Positions 10,885-23,400 of a stretch of 64,000 nucleotides of DNA are shown one piece after another. The notes beneath the pieces were generated by a model that worked only from the letters and a program-made list of their open reading frames with translations, was not told where the DNA came from and searched no databases. This stretch comes from Pomacea canaliculata (lineage: Eukaryota; Mollusca; Gastropoda; Architaenioglossa; Ampullariidae). Position numbers and translations under genes: made by a program. The stretch is from contig NC_037593.1 of assembly GCF_003073045.1 (NCBI RefSeq), positions 7,555,525-7,619,524 on the forward strand, written 5' to 3'. Within the stretch, counting starts at the first letter, position 1, and each line of letters starts with the position of its first letter.

Positions 10885-12519
10885 CTCTTTCTTTTCTTCT
10901 TTCTTTTTGTATTTTGTTTCCGTTTCATCTGACAGCAGCAACAACAAACAAAAATGGAAATGCCAAAATAGAAAAATGAAAATACATTGGCCGGCAAATG
11001 TATTTCTTACTATTCTTTAATTTTACTACCTCATAACAAAAATTGTGTCTCTTTTTTGAGGCTTCTTCAACACTTTTGCTCGCTGTTTATTTCTGGAATA
11101 AACAAAATAGTACAAACAGGATGGCGAGGAAAAAATCACGCAACAAGGATGAGGGGTTGGGTGGGGTTGAAACTGATTTTCCAATAAAGAACTTTCCCTG
11201 TGGAAAAAACTTTTAGTCTGCTAAAACAGGTGAGATTGAGTTTGACACCTAGCACGCAACATTTTTGCTTTCTTGTCACTTGAAGACAGCCAGGAAAACA
11301 ATGTGCTTGAAGATTTCTTCCCATTTCACAGGTGAATAGAGCTATTCTCTCACTCAAAAACATCAACAACAGGTTTGTTATTGTTAGTAAAAGAACTTGG
11401 ATCTCACAAAACACAAAAAATAAAGAATTAATATGAAAGGAAATTAGACTAATAAAAATGATAAGTTGCTATGGTATGGGCTTATGGCTGACCTCCTTAT
11501 TGTTTGATTAGTTTATCACAGGTCAGCTACATACAGTGCTTTTAAAGGCCTAGGAGGGTGGTGTTTGTATTCGTGAGTTTCTGGAACAGAAGACAGATAT
11601 TTACACATATTTCGGAAAAAATATCTTACATTGACCTTTGCGGCTTAGAAGGCGTTGAACACCAACCAACTAACCAACAGTCCCACCCATGACCTCACAA
11701 TTTCGATAATAAATGACTAGGAACTGATGACTAACACTCATCACCAGGTGACCCCTTACACGTGCGCGTGAGCTCGCGCGCACACACACACACAGACGCG
11801 TGCGCAGAGAAAGTCACAACTTATTTAACAAGCTTCCACACGCAAGGTTCCATTCCATGGCAAGACTCTTTTGCTAGGCACAACAGTCGTTGATGAGTGG
11901 CATCCATTGTCTCTATTAATTACCGCCTCAGTCTCATGTTTTCAGTCTTTCTTTCGTAGGTCGGTTCCAGTTTCTAGATTAGCTGTCACCACGAAGACAG
12001 GGGTGTCCAGTGCGCGATTAATGTAGGACACCAACTGGTTTTCTCCTCTCCTCTCTCACCCCCTCCAAAAAAAAGTTTTTGCGCGTTCTCACCCTTATTG
12101 TTTTTGTGGATTTTTTGGGAGGGGGGTGTCTGTTATAAGCTACACACATATAACCGTGATGTGAGAAAATTACATCAAATGTAGTGTGATTCTGAGCAAG
12201 GGTTTAGCGCCCCAAACTTGGAATTCGACTTTCCTTCTTTAATACATTGATACGTCGTTTGCATTCGTGAAGATAATTAAATGGTCAAGTGATCGAGCAC
12301 CGGAACTGCGGCTTGGTTGTCAAGGCAATTCCGGAAGAGTGCAAGAGATCAAAGGATCTGTTTGTATTTGTACCCATTTTACGCTCTTCAGAAAGTAGAA
12401 AACCAAAAGAAATCAAGTAAAATAACCCTCACTTTTCCTCACACGATTTCAATAACAACTTGCACCATGTATTGTCGAGTAGTACTGGTTTAAAATAAGA
12501 TGAAAGGTAAGAAACATAT

Positions 12520-12572
12520 GGTGACAAATGACACAAAACCATGACAAATGACAAAAAGCAATGACAAATGAC
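12520..12572 (+). repeat. Short tandem repeat, ATGACAAATGAC units
   Basis: Three near-identical units containing TGACAAATGAC follow one another with spacers of a few bases. Confidence 0.7.
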
Positions 12573-13384
12573 CAAGATCGAGAGCAATGTGCTTTAGTTA
12601 CATCTTGGTCTAGCTCTAAGGAGATAAAAGTATGCAAGGAAACAAAGCCATTCATATATGAGACAGTGAAGGTAAACAGAAAATGGAAAAATTAGTTTTT
12701 AAATTATTCACTAATTTTGACGCATATTTAATAATTAATAACTGAGATAAAGTTAAACATTCTGCGCTGAAGATTGCGCTGATCAGTTTCCACAATATTC
12801 ACGAAACAGTTACAGATGTAAACATAAAAACAATGCAGACTTACTTCTGGTAGTAAAGAGTGATAACTGCAGATTTAACGGTAAAAGTACATTTCCAACA
12901 ATCGCCAAAAACAAAATTAAAACCCAAGGGTCAGGGATATCCTGTTAAACAGCAAAAGGTGATCGTCGCTTGATTTTATTCACTGAAACGCGATTAATGT
13001 CGCTGCCTGGCAGAATGAAATATGTCAGAGTGAAATCCGGGGAGCAAATCCAATCAGTTCGAATTTGTTATTCAGTGGGGAACGTTAAAATACAATCCAA
13101 CTGAACAAGAGAAAAGAGGAGCAAAAAGCAGCCGAGCTAAAGACAAAAATCAAGACCCAATAACTAAATCGAAAAATGACCACAACACAGAAGCAAAATC
13201 ACGGAAAGATGATTCCATCGTGTCTTTTTATTATAACGGTTTTCTCCCAAGCATATTTTCTGAGGCTGAAGTTGAATTTATCATAATATTATTTTCTTGT
13301 CCAAAGACTTTTTAAACATTTGAAGACATGAATAATCAAGACCCTCCACTTATGTCAAGACACAAATGTAGAAACATCTCCTCA

Positions 13385-13440
13385 AACAACAACAACAGCA
13401 GCAGCAGCAGCAACAACAACAACAACACCACCACCACCAC
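13385..13440 (+). repeat. CAA/CAG/CCA trinucleotide tract
   Basis: Runs of CAA, then CAG, then CAA, then CCA form a compound trinucleotide microsatellite. No coding context is visible. Confidence 0.9.
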
Positions 13441-14860
13441 ATACACACCAACTCGAGAAGCAGGGTACAGGAACAGGTAAAATCATGAAAGTCCAAAACC
13501 GAATTAACCTGTTTCCACTAATGTCTGTTTCCTAGCCATTGTAAACCTCAAGATATGATCTGTATCTGGTTCTGTGTACCTCTAGAACTGAAGGGGACTA
13601 GTCATTTGTATTTTGGAACGGTACTGACATCAGTCGAGAGTGAATCTTTATAACATTAACCCGCCTGTCTGCTATTGTCCCCATCCTACACCTCGCACCT
13701 GCCGAACTGCTGTTCCACTTTATACTCGTGACCAACCCTCCTTCCCAACCTACTCAGTGGATGTAGCTGTGTCCGTGTAGACCTATTCATACCTATTCAA
13801 GCCGAGGTTTGGATGTGTCATCCACTCATCTGTTCACAATAATGATACAATGTTTCCATGACAAGAGCAGCAACTGCAGGCTTTTTCAACGGCTTTCTCG
13901 ATCAATCTCTTTATTAATGGATTGCTTTGCTTCCAAACCTCCGCAGTAAATTAAAACTTTTTTTGCGTGTGTGGGGACATACATTTCCTTTTGCAGGATT
14001 GAAAACACCAAGACTGTGGAAAAAGTACAGATGTCCGAAAAAATAGAAATACGGTGAGCCTACAAAATAACATATGTTATAAAGTATATATGCATGATGG
14101 CTTTTACAGAGGTAAAGATGTTCGAACAAGTGTAGACACGTTTACAGATGAGGGATGGTCTGTGTGGCTGTTGCCAAAGACTTGAGCAGATAAAAAGCAA
14201 GTTGATTCCTTCTTTGGAATTGGAGCAGCAAAAACATCTGTCACATCATTTCTTTCTGTCGATTTCACACCGCGGGCATCTGGCAAACTACTTACCCACT
14301 CATCCAACATCAGCAAGTTCAGGAAACTGGGGACTGGGAGAGAAATGTCTGAAGTGTACCACCTGTCATAATTGATCTTTCCAGCTGTTATAATCACAAA
14401 GAAAATGCTTCACTTATCGACGTCATTTGTAAAATAAACACCTGAATTAATTTTTAATTTAAAAAATCTACACTCCGTCACTGCGCTGTTTTGTATGTTT
14501 GAAAAATAGAAATAATCACTCAATAATGCACGTTACTGCTGGTCTGTTGAGTTCACGAACCTGGTGATCTGTTTCTCATTTAAATGGGAATAATCGTATT
14601 AGTGGTCGACTTCCTCACGGTTCACCTGAGTCGTCTTTTCATTCTCTAAACAAACTTTTAAACTAAAATGCAACCAGCAAGGATGACATGGCCAAGTACT
14701 TGGTCGATTGGATTGTTGTATTCTAGTCAGCAAATGAGATAACGAGGTTCTGTCAAGGTGAGATAGTCTTTCTACAGATGATGTTCTTCACTGTCTCCAG
14801 TGATAGAAAAAGTTTGTAAATCTCTTCTGTTTTTACTCGAATCTTGCGAGGCGGTCTCAC

Positions 14861-15054
14861 CATGGATGTGTACAGGTGGACTGCTGTCTGTCTGCCGAGA
14901 CCAACGCTTAGCCTCTTGCCAAGTTCTCCGCTGTTAGTCACGGCGAGCCTAAACAAAGAATGTAACTACACCGGAAGCTTTGTAGCCTAATGCCTCGTTT
15001 TAGGAGTTAACTGGAAAAAAAATCATCTTCCAGCAGTCCAGTAATACAAGTTCG
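14861..15054 (+). repeat. Dispersed repeat family, copy A
   Basis: The segment from CATGGATGTGTACAGGTGGA to AATACAAGTTCG recurs in the window at 47101-47348 (minus) and 61763-61928 (plus). Shared blocks include CTGCTGTCTGTC, TAGCCTCTTGC, GGCGAGCCTAAACAAAG, TGCCTCGTTTTA and CCAGCAGTCCA. Copy A has GGTCTCACC on both sides (14854-14862 and about 15056-15065), which could be a target duplication. However, GTGGTC right after the 3' end is also shared with copy B, so that reading is uncertain. The class is unknown. No inverted termini or tRNA-like promoter were recognised. Confidence 0.8.
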
Positions 15055-15728
15055 TGGTCTCACCAAGTCCAACAAAACGGGTGACGATCCAGACTGTGCC
15101 GTCTACAATATGGTGTTTCAGTCTGCGAATAATTCCCTCACATCTCTTCATTTTCATCGCAAAAAGAGGCTGGTGGGCCGTTGTCTGCAGATGGTCTGAT
15201 TCTCTACTCCTTATCAGGTTGCAAACACAGCAGAATCGACTTGTCCTGTAACTGTTTCACACGAGTCCTACAGTGTACAATCGGCTTTAGACTTCTCTGC
15301 GATCAAAGACTTTCTGTCCTATTTCTTTGTTATTAATTCTGAGTTGTTTTCATACTACCCTCTAATTTTCTTTTATTGACTAATAATAATACCACATAAT
15401 GTCACCACATAATAATAATTATATTCATCATCATCAAACGATCACTCGACTCGTCAGGCCTGCTGACAGCATCCAACACTCGCAGACTCCCTCGTTTGCA
15501 GTGGCGCGACAAACATATCCCCGGCGCCAGGACTACTCTGCAAACTCTCCCCCCCCCCTCACACACACACGCACCCGACACCCACTCTGCCCGTGCACAC
15601 GCATGCGCACGTCAAGCACAAAAGCCGTGTCATGGACGATGCTTCTTTGACAGCCTTATCGCTGCTGGACGGCTTTGAAGTGGAACAGTGTCTCTCGACT
15701 GGTGTGGTGGCCTCCTTCATTGTAATCC

Positions 15729-15809
15729 ATGGAAGTTTCTCCGTCACGAAACTTCTCTCACGCCAAGCTTCTACTTCCTTCATCGTCGTTCTCTTCAGGT
15801 ATTATTTCG

Positions 15810-15841
<32 letters not shown>

Positions 15842-16041
15842 GTCGTCTACAGCTTCATCGGCATTTTCCTCTGCCACCCCCGACTTGTCATCGAGTCCCT
15901 TGGTGCTCGGAGCTGTCTTGGCCAGCACGTGCAACACGGAGTTTCTTTCGCGCGCGCTCAGCAACCTCACGGAGTGGGACACAGCTTCCGCGTTGTCGCC
16001 CACCGGAGACATCGTTGTCGCCTCTTTTCTGATCTTAGCAG
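15729..16041 (+). CDS. Opsin exon 1: Ser-rich N-terminus and start of TM1
   Basis: Encodes 104 residues plus one base and ends at CAG|gtgaga. It has possible N-glycosylation sites at NFS (8-10) and NLT (79-81), a Ser-rich tract at about 27-46, and the first half of TM1 (DIVVASFLILA). No signal peptide is expected or seen, as is usual for opsins. An additional upstream non-coding exon is possible. Confidence 0.75.
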
Positions 16042-19000
16042 GTGAGAAAAACAATCAGAGCTTTATTGCTATTTTGTTTGTTGGTCTATTTTATAGAAAG
16101 GCATTTATTCCGTCTTGTGGTTATTTATTTACTGAAAGCCTTTCTTAACCGAGCGTCAGACCTCGTAAGTCTCCCATCGTGTTGGCAAATAAACATGGAC
16201 TTAGTTCAGTCATCGAGATGTTTGTACTTTTACACACATCTTTGCCAAAGCTGGTCAAACGTTCGACCACATTTAGCCAGGCTTTTAGGGGGAAAGCGGG
16301 TGTGGGAGGGTAACTGTGGTATACGGAGAAAATACCAAACTGGTGTCACAAGATCAGAACCTAGGACCTCACGGTTCCGAGTGAAGTGGTAAGTGTCCTT
16401 TTCCCGAAGCTACTGGACCTCTTAAATTGTCTCTTTGGCTTTGAGCAGAATAAAGGTGGGGCAGAAGGGGATTCTCAGCTGTAACAAATGTTATCAAGCA
16501 TAAGACATTTGTCAACAAAGTCACATGCTCAAAGGATGCTTCTGTTTAAGGTCGCTCTTAGCCAGACAAATATGGATGAAAGTTTTGACCGAGTCTGACA
16601 AAGTGTTGAATGACGGTTATATCAAATATTTGGTTAAACCTTCGCTTTATCTGCTCTAAGAATGTCGTTTGCTAAAGTTTAGGGGTGGAGATGCGTGATT
16701 GCTTGTACGCACGTGTATGACCGTGGAAGGGGAAAAGAGTGGGTGTTGCTGACTGTCAAAGCATTCAAGAAACGATCGTCGAGTGAGAATCTTTGTAGCA
16801 GAGGTGTCTCGACCTCATTTGGGGCAGGATGTTGTCTGGCACCTTGAAGCCTTCTGCCAGCCACTTACCAGAAGCCATTAGAGGAGATGTCAGTCATCGT
16901 CAAACCCCGAAAAACCTTCCCTCGTGGCTTCCGCGGCTTCTGTAACAGTTTTCGTGTGATTTCGACTCTCGCTGTCTCTGTCTGCTTGTGTGTGTGTGGG
17001 TGGGCACGCGCCTACGCAATTTCCTGGCTGTGTGTGTGTGTGTCTAAGTGCATATGTGTGCGTGTGTATTTTAAATACATACTGGGATTTCTTTACTGAT
17101 GTCAGTGTGTCTATATGCGTGATTTTTTCTTCGTGCGCGCGTGTGTTTTGTTTGTGTGTGTGAGAGAGAGAGAGTGAAAGAACGAAAGACATACAGAGAT
17201 AGAAGGACTGAGCGCCTTAGCGCACTAAGGACACAGAAAAGGAAAAAGTGATTATAATAGCGAGACAGTTCCCTAAATGAACTTATTACATTGGTATTTG
17301 CTTGCCACAGATACAGTTTCCACTTTCTCATCTGACGCAGCTGCGGGTGTTACAGCAGATTCAAAGAGGATGACCTTTTAACGGTGAACCGGACCCATAT
17401 TGTCAAAGATGTGACTAGGTCTGATGATGTTTTCCCTACGGCTTATTGTAACAATTTTCATAGCTTAGTCACACGTTCGACATGTTTCCAGTTAAGAAAT
17501 CTCTTTTGGCGACTTAGTTCCAGGTCCGAATATTGCTTTGAAAGGCCATCGAGTGTAGCACCACGTGACTTGCAACGTGACTCACGAGAATTAACTGCTA
17601 TTCCGACCTGAATTACTGTGGATGTAACTACAGTTCTGTCGATATTCCCCACCAGGAAGGCACCAGTTTCCAGAAGACTGATGTTTTGCTGGCTGGTCAT
17701 TAATTCTGGAAGACTTCAGCTGACATGGGTGGCGAAGGCGCTGGTCCTGCCCAGTGAGTAATCCGCTCACTTGTGCTTCCATCGCTCGTTTCCACGTGGT
17801 GCTGGAGTACAAAGTACTGAACATAAAAGAAACAGAGTAGCTTTATCTGTGACAGGTAGACACCAATTAGTCTTGGAAGAACCGTTTGTCCACTCTTTTT
17901 TAGCTTTCGCACGCAAGGGTGTAGTTTTACGATAGACAGAGTAAATGTCACAGTAATGGTTTAAAAAAAATAAACCCACAGTACCCAAGAATTGAAGGCT
18001 TTTGTTATCCGGTGAGCACAGGTAATAAAGCTTGATAGGATGGTAAAGTCTGCTGTTCCTGAACGAAAATAGTATGTTTAGTTAAACTGAAGGTGTTTGG
18101 GTTATTTCTGATCAAACAATCGTTTCTGACCTTACCTGACCAATCAAATCCCGACTCAAGCAATCTTTGTGGAGCACATCAATTTCCTTGTTTATCATTA
18201 ATGAAAATAACTTCCTCCAACAGTTACCTTAATTCTAGCACACACTAATACAAAGTCTGGATAAAATTTCTTTACTTATCTATAGGTTTTTTTATTTAGT
18301 AATTTTTTTATTTGCCCTTCGGACTGGGTTCTCCAGTGCATACCTTGATTATAGCTCTCTTTCCAGTGCAGACTTTCTGAAATAACCACTGTACGACCGA
18401 CCAAATTGTGGTCTTGATTGATTAAATGTTCTGTGACGAGCACACAGTGGTTTGGGCTACATGTGATACAGTGCTGTGACAAAGAGTGCATACTGTTTAG
18501 ATAATTCATTGTTGTTTGTGTACAACAGCATGTACATGGACTGTGATTTGTCTGACCACCAAAGCAGAGCAAAGTTTTAATGCAAAAGCCGTTCTCAACC
18601 GAACAAGAATGGTTAATCATTTGACCAAGCTTGCAACTTATATACAACTTATTAAAACAATCAGATAAAACTTTGCCGAATTGTATTTCACCAGTTAAAG
18701 ATGGCGTTGACCTGAACTTTAACCTTTAGTCAAACCTTTGTGTATATGTTTCCTATTAATAACGACCTTTAGGCGCAGATTAGAGGAAAGGTCTGAAAAG
18801 TTTATTAATTAGTAGTCTACAATAAACATCCAAGAGTATAACAATATTTTGACTGACTAAAGATTAAGATCATGAAGGATATCATGCAGAGAGATATTAT
18901 GGTTCCTGGGCAAATGTTCAGGCTTTGCTTACAGAGCTACAAAGTAAAGGCTGCTAACTACATTCGTTGTTTTATTATTATTTTTCTCACACAGGAAGCG

Positions 19001-20434
19001 AGCTCCACGCGCTTTACAAGATGTAAAGAGCATCTATAGAACTATTGCCTAGTAACCCCGTGGCTGTGTCAATGTGTGACACTTTAGGAATTTAAGAAGG
19101 TTTTTGAACACCTACAGTTTTTTTTTCTTCTCTCTTTATCTCTCTCTCTCTCTCACACAGTCATTGATGTCATTAGTGATGTGAGTTTCTAAGCCTGTCT
19201 GGTATTGAACTACACCCCGAGGCCTCGAGATGTATGTGTGCAGGTGAGATTGGTGGCTCGTTTTACAGGGAGGCTGAAAACCAATGAAGACAAGTCGATA
19301 TGGCTACTGTTTTACTGGATTTTTTTACTTCGAAAATGTGTTTTCTCCGTTCACATAGGCAAATAGAATGTAGGTCACTGAGGTAGCAGTTTTTTAACAG
19401 GTGTTTTTAACCTCAGAGAAGTATAACCGAGATCTTGACTGGCGTGACTAAGGTTGCCACGCCACTGAATCGTCAAAGAGAAAATGATGGGAAAAGGGAA
19501 TAATAATTTATAAAAAAATAAAAATATCATGCAAAGAGAAAATATTATAGAAAGGGAAATATATAGAAAGACACTAGAAGACAAAAAAGAAGAGGATACA
19601 AGACATGAATTCTAATCAAACCAATCTTAATGAAGTAGTGCAACATGCTTCCCAAGTTGTCTGCGAAAAAACGTTTACCTTAGTGGAGTCTAGGTCACCG
19701 ACTTGATTACAAGATGAGTGCAAACTAATTTTTCGTCTTTTTTTGCTTTGCACTATTTTATATGTTTTTGTCCTCTTTTTGTCTTCATGCAGCGCTTTTG
19801 CTGGTAAGTGTACGTGCGTGCGTGTGTGCGTGCGTGCGTGCGTGTGTGTGTGTGTGTGTAAAAAAAGCGAAAAAACGGGCCAAAAAAAGCAACCACATAT
19901 CTTTATCACTAGATTTGCCAAACAGCAAACCTAGTGTTTATTATTGACAGAACCTCTTCCCTCTGTGCTTAGTGTCCCACCCTCCTCTCCTTGAGCAGGT
20001 TAATTGTTTAACGAGGTCTCACGAGGCAATGTGCTTAACCACCGCCGCTGTTCACCCCGGAGACGACGAGAGCTCAGCAAACACACCAGCACCTCCGCAC
20101 TTAGCCTGTGCCATGCACAGAAAGCAATAGGTTCGTGCAGGGAGGAAATAGTCACAGTACTGTGGGCTTTGACTGGACGACCACAAGAAAGAGACCCGTT
20201 TGTCATTTGATATTTATGAGCTGGTAATGGTTCTGATGCCTCGGGATAATTGACTGTAGTATTCTCCTTCAACCTCATTCGCAGTGTCTAAAACCTATAT
20301 AAAAACAAATGCCAGTTGAGTCAGTAGGTAGGTATACATTAACAATGATCTAGTTTTTTAAAGTGCATTTATTATTGCAAACTAATCTTTTTAAAAAATG
20401 TATCCTAAGCTTAGAAGCATACAAGCGTAAGTCC

Positions 20435-20498
<64 letters not shown>

Positions 20499-23400
20499 GT
20501 TGTTGTTGTTGTTGTTGTTGTTATTATTATTATTATTATTATTGCATTTCTGATCTGTTCTTATGAGCGCGTGCACAAGGGTGACCAGGGTATTAACGAG
20601 ACGTGATCCGCCATGATGATGTTAGAGTGCACAACAACGACTGTCGTGGGCTGTGGTGATCAGACGATGGTGTCGTTAGGCGAGAGATGCAGCTTTACTA
20701 GAGTCTCGTTATCAGCAGCAATAACTGTTCACATCTGTCCACACACGTGAAGACTGCGTGACTGGTGGTGGAGCGCCGAGCTCGGAGGTAGGGGTGGGGT
20801 GGGTAGAGAAACACGAGGTGGAGCAGATATCGTGATCATGTCACGCAACTCCGACAGGGATGCCGCAGGGGAGATCATCGATTTTGATTTTTTGAGGGGA
20901 GGGGGGTTCGAGTCCTTGTCAGACTGTATTTTCAGCTCGGCGGCATCTTCACAAGAACTGTGCAGCTTTGAACTCTGCGAAATCCTCGACCTCAGCAGGG
21001 ACTGCATGTCCATGCACTTACTTGCTGCTTAAGAAAGTAAAGGGGCGTGGCTCGCCAAGACGTTGAGCTAATTAAAGACAGAAGTAATGAAATAAATTCT
21101 GTATCTCCTCAGTGAGGATTTCAGTCTCTCCTGGCACAAGGAGTTTGACTTGAAATTTATCAAACAGAAAGGTGTGCGAGCCAATGACTTGTTTTCTTTC
21201 TCTCCTCTTTCTGTTAATATTTCGCCTTCCATTTCTACATCTTTCTACTATTTCTTCTTCTATTCCTCACGCTGTGTTTTTCTGCTCCTTCTTCTTAAAC
21301 TGCTACGACGTATTTTTTACTTCTTGTACTTTTTCTTATTATTTAATTACTACTTCTGACATCTGTTTCTACTTTTTTCTTCAATTACTACTACTAGTAC
21401 ATCTTTCCTATGTCTCCGATTTCATCTTCAATTACTACTACTACTACTTTATCGTCTTTTCTGCTTTTTCTAGTTCCTCCTCAGTTACTTTTTCCACTGT
21501 TGTGACTTCGTCTTTTACTTCTTCAATAACTACTGATAATAATGTTTTCTTGTACTTCTCTTTCTTCGATTATTATTACTAATGTTACGATTTTATATAC
21601 CTCTACAACTACCACTATTACTATTCTTGTTCTTTTCCTTCTTGTATTACCACTCCTCCACTTCCTCCTTTTACTCACCATCTCTTTATTAATCCTCTTA
21701 GTCATTTTAATTCGTCCTTCTCTTCCTTTTTTCACTCACCCTACTCTTCATTCTCACTCCTATTTTACTTACCCTTCCTTTCCTCCTTTTGCTCATTCTT
21801 AATTTCCTCCCTTCTCATTTCTTTTTTCCTCCGTTTATACATCCTACTCTTCCTTTTTATTTATCATTTTCCTTCTTCGTTTACTCACTCTCCTCCTTTC
21901 ACTCACTCTCCTCCCTTTATTCACTCTCTTCGTCTTTTTTATTCATCTTTCTCTTCCTTCTTTCACTCACCCTACTCCTTCTCGTTCCTTTTCCTACTCA
22001 TCCTTCTTGTACGTCCTTCTTTTGCCCATCCTACTATTCCCTTTTTATTGATGTTCATCCTACTCATACTTCACGTACAATTATTGATGCTGCTGTGAAC
22101 ACTGCAGCTGTATCTATGCTAATTCTTCTCCTTCTTTCAAAGCTATTTTCGCGTTCTCCTGTCCTGTTATTTCACGCAGATGTCACGCGCTCTATACCAC
22201 TGTCTGTCTTTTGATGCGTGCAGAAGTGGCGGCGGTGACCCTCAACCTTCTGGTACTCATCGTCTCCCTCAAAAACAGGAAGCTGCTGAATCATGCTGAC
22301 GCTTTCATCGTCTCTTTGGCGGCTTCCGACCTGGGTCATCCTCTTCTCGGTTATCCAATGGTCATCGCATCCTCGTTTCATCATCGGTGGATTTTTGGCT
22401 ACACATGTGAGTTGCGGTTCTTGCTGTGATATAATTTTCCAAAAGTTTTGTTTTTAATTTTATCTCGACATCCACATGTGTGAGTCAAGAAAAATCAAGT
22501 TTGTGCACAGATGTTTCTAACTGGCATGTGATCCGAGCTAACCTTTTGTCTGAAGCATTGACAGCATACAATGTATCCAAGTACAATCGTGACGTCAGTG
22601 GTATTAAACTCTCTTGCTTATATGATGTGTTTTTAGGCATGTATCTCAAGAACGGTAGAATATTTAGAGAAATATTTTCTTGCACCGAGAAATTCCAATA
22701 ATCCTTGAAAATAACGTTTTTGTTGACTTCTTCGTGCACTGTTCTTTCCTTTTCCGTTCTTTATTCCCTTTTTATAACTGTTAGTGTTTAACTGCGCCAC
22801 AAACTACAGATATTATTGCAAATATCTTTATCATACACCTATTACTCTTCCTAGCTGCCTCTTTTGCCCAAGACTAAGAGTTAAAATAATAACAGCTGTG
22901 AATGAAGTCCTGATGGACTGTCTATTGAAGAGAACGAGCGTACAATGCAGTGAAATATAAGAGCGAGCTGACCATTTCTAGGCACAGAATCAAAGACTGT
23001 CAAACGTCTGGAGCTGACACGCTGACAAACAGACACACAGGTGACAAAGATCAAAAATTATTTTCACACTACGCGCATTGGTTGGTTGGTTGGTTGGTTG
23101 GTTGGTTGTTGTTGTTGTTGTTGTTCACGTTCTGTCCAGGACGGGCGTTGATCAAACATCTGACCAGGCCAATTAAAGAACGCGACAGCGTCAGCCGGTC
23201 GGCAAATCGAGAGACTCCTTAGATAACATCCGATCGCAGGCGTCACGTGACGGGTAGAGGCGGGTCACGTGGCAGCATCTGGAGCTGCGCGACTTCCGGG
23301 TTACAGTCCATGATTTTGTGCGTTGCCTAGCTGCAGGATATCATTGTGCAAAGCATTGCTGCAGGAGTAAAGGGGGATGTTTTGGAGCTGTTTGTTTCTA

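Larger units (their letters stand above)
7171..14860. other. Intergenic, no gene supported; several simple repeats
   Basis: A 7.7-kb stretch upstream of the opsin. It holds a TTCC array, a triplicated ATGACAAATGAC motif, CA-rich and CAA/CAG tracts, and scattered short open frames without domains or splice context. A slightly GC-richer patch lies near 9950-10100. No tRNA, rRNA or protein gene could be recognised. Confidence 0.5.
16042..22223 (+). other. Opsin intron 1 (6.2 kb)
   Basis: Bounded by gtgaga and a CAG acceptor at 22221-22223. It contains a SINE-like piece, GT-rich tracts near 16990-17160 and 19815-19860, a TTA/GTT array and a long pyrimidine tract before the acceptor. A GC-richer open frame on the minus strand at 20729-21013 (94 codons) has no recognisable domain. 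Confidence 0.75.

Noticed and set aside
18276..18647. 123-codon minus frame with TEHLINQDHNLVGRTVVISES, faintly like the end of a Penelope-type GIY-YIG protein
   Set aside because: The resemblance is short and lacks the catalytic GIY/YIG residues. Too weak without a search.
20729..21013. 94-codon GC-richer minus frame inside opsin intron 1
   Set aside because: No domain, no clear splice partners and low-complexity Pro/Ser content. It could be chance.
21542..22214. Open frames rich in Leu, Phe and Ser over the pyrimidine tract, resembling membrane proteins
   Set aside because: T/C-rich DNA always translates to hydrophobic and Ser residues. No real domain is present.
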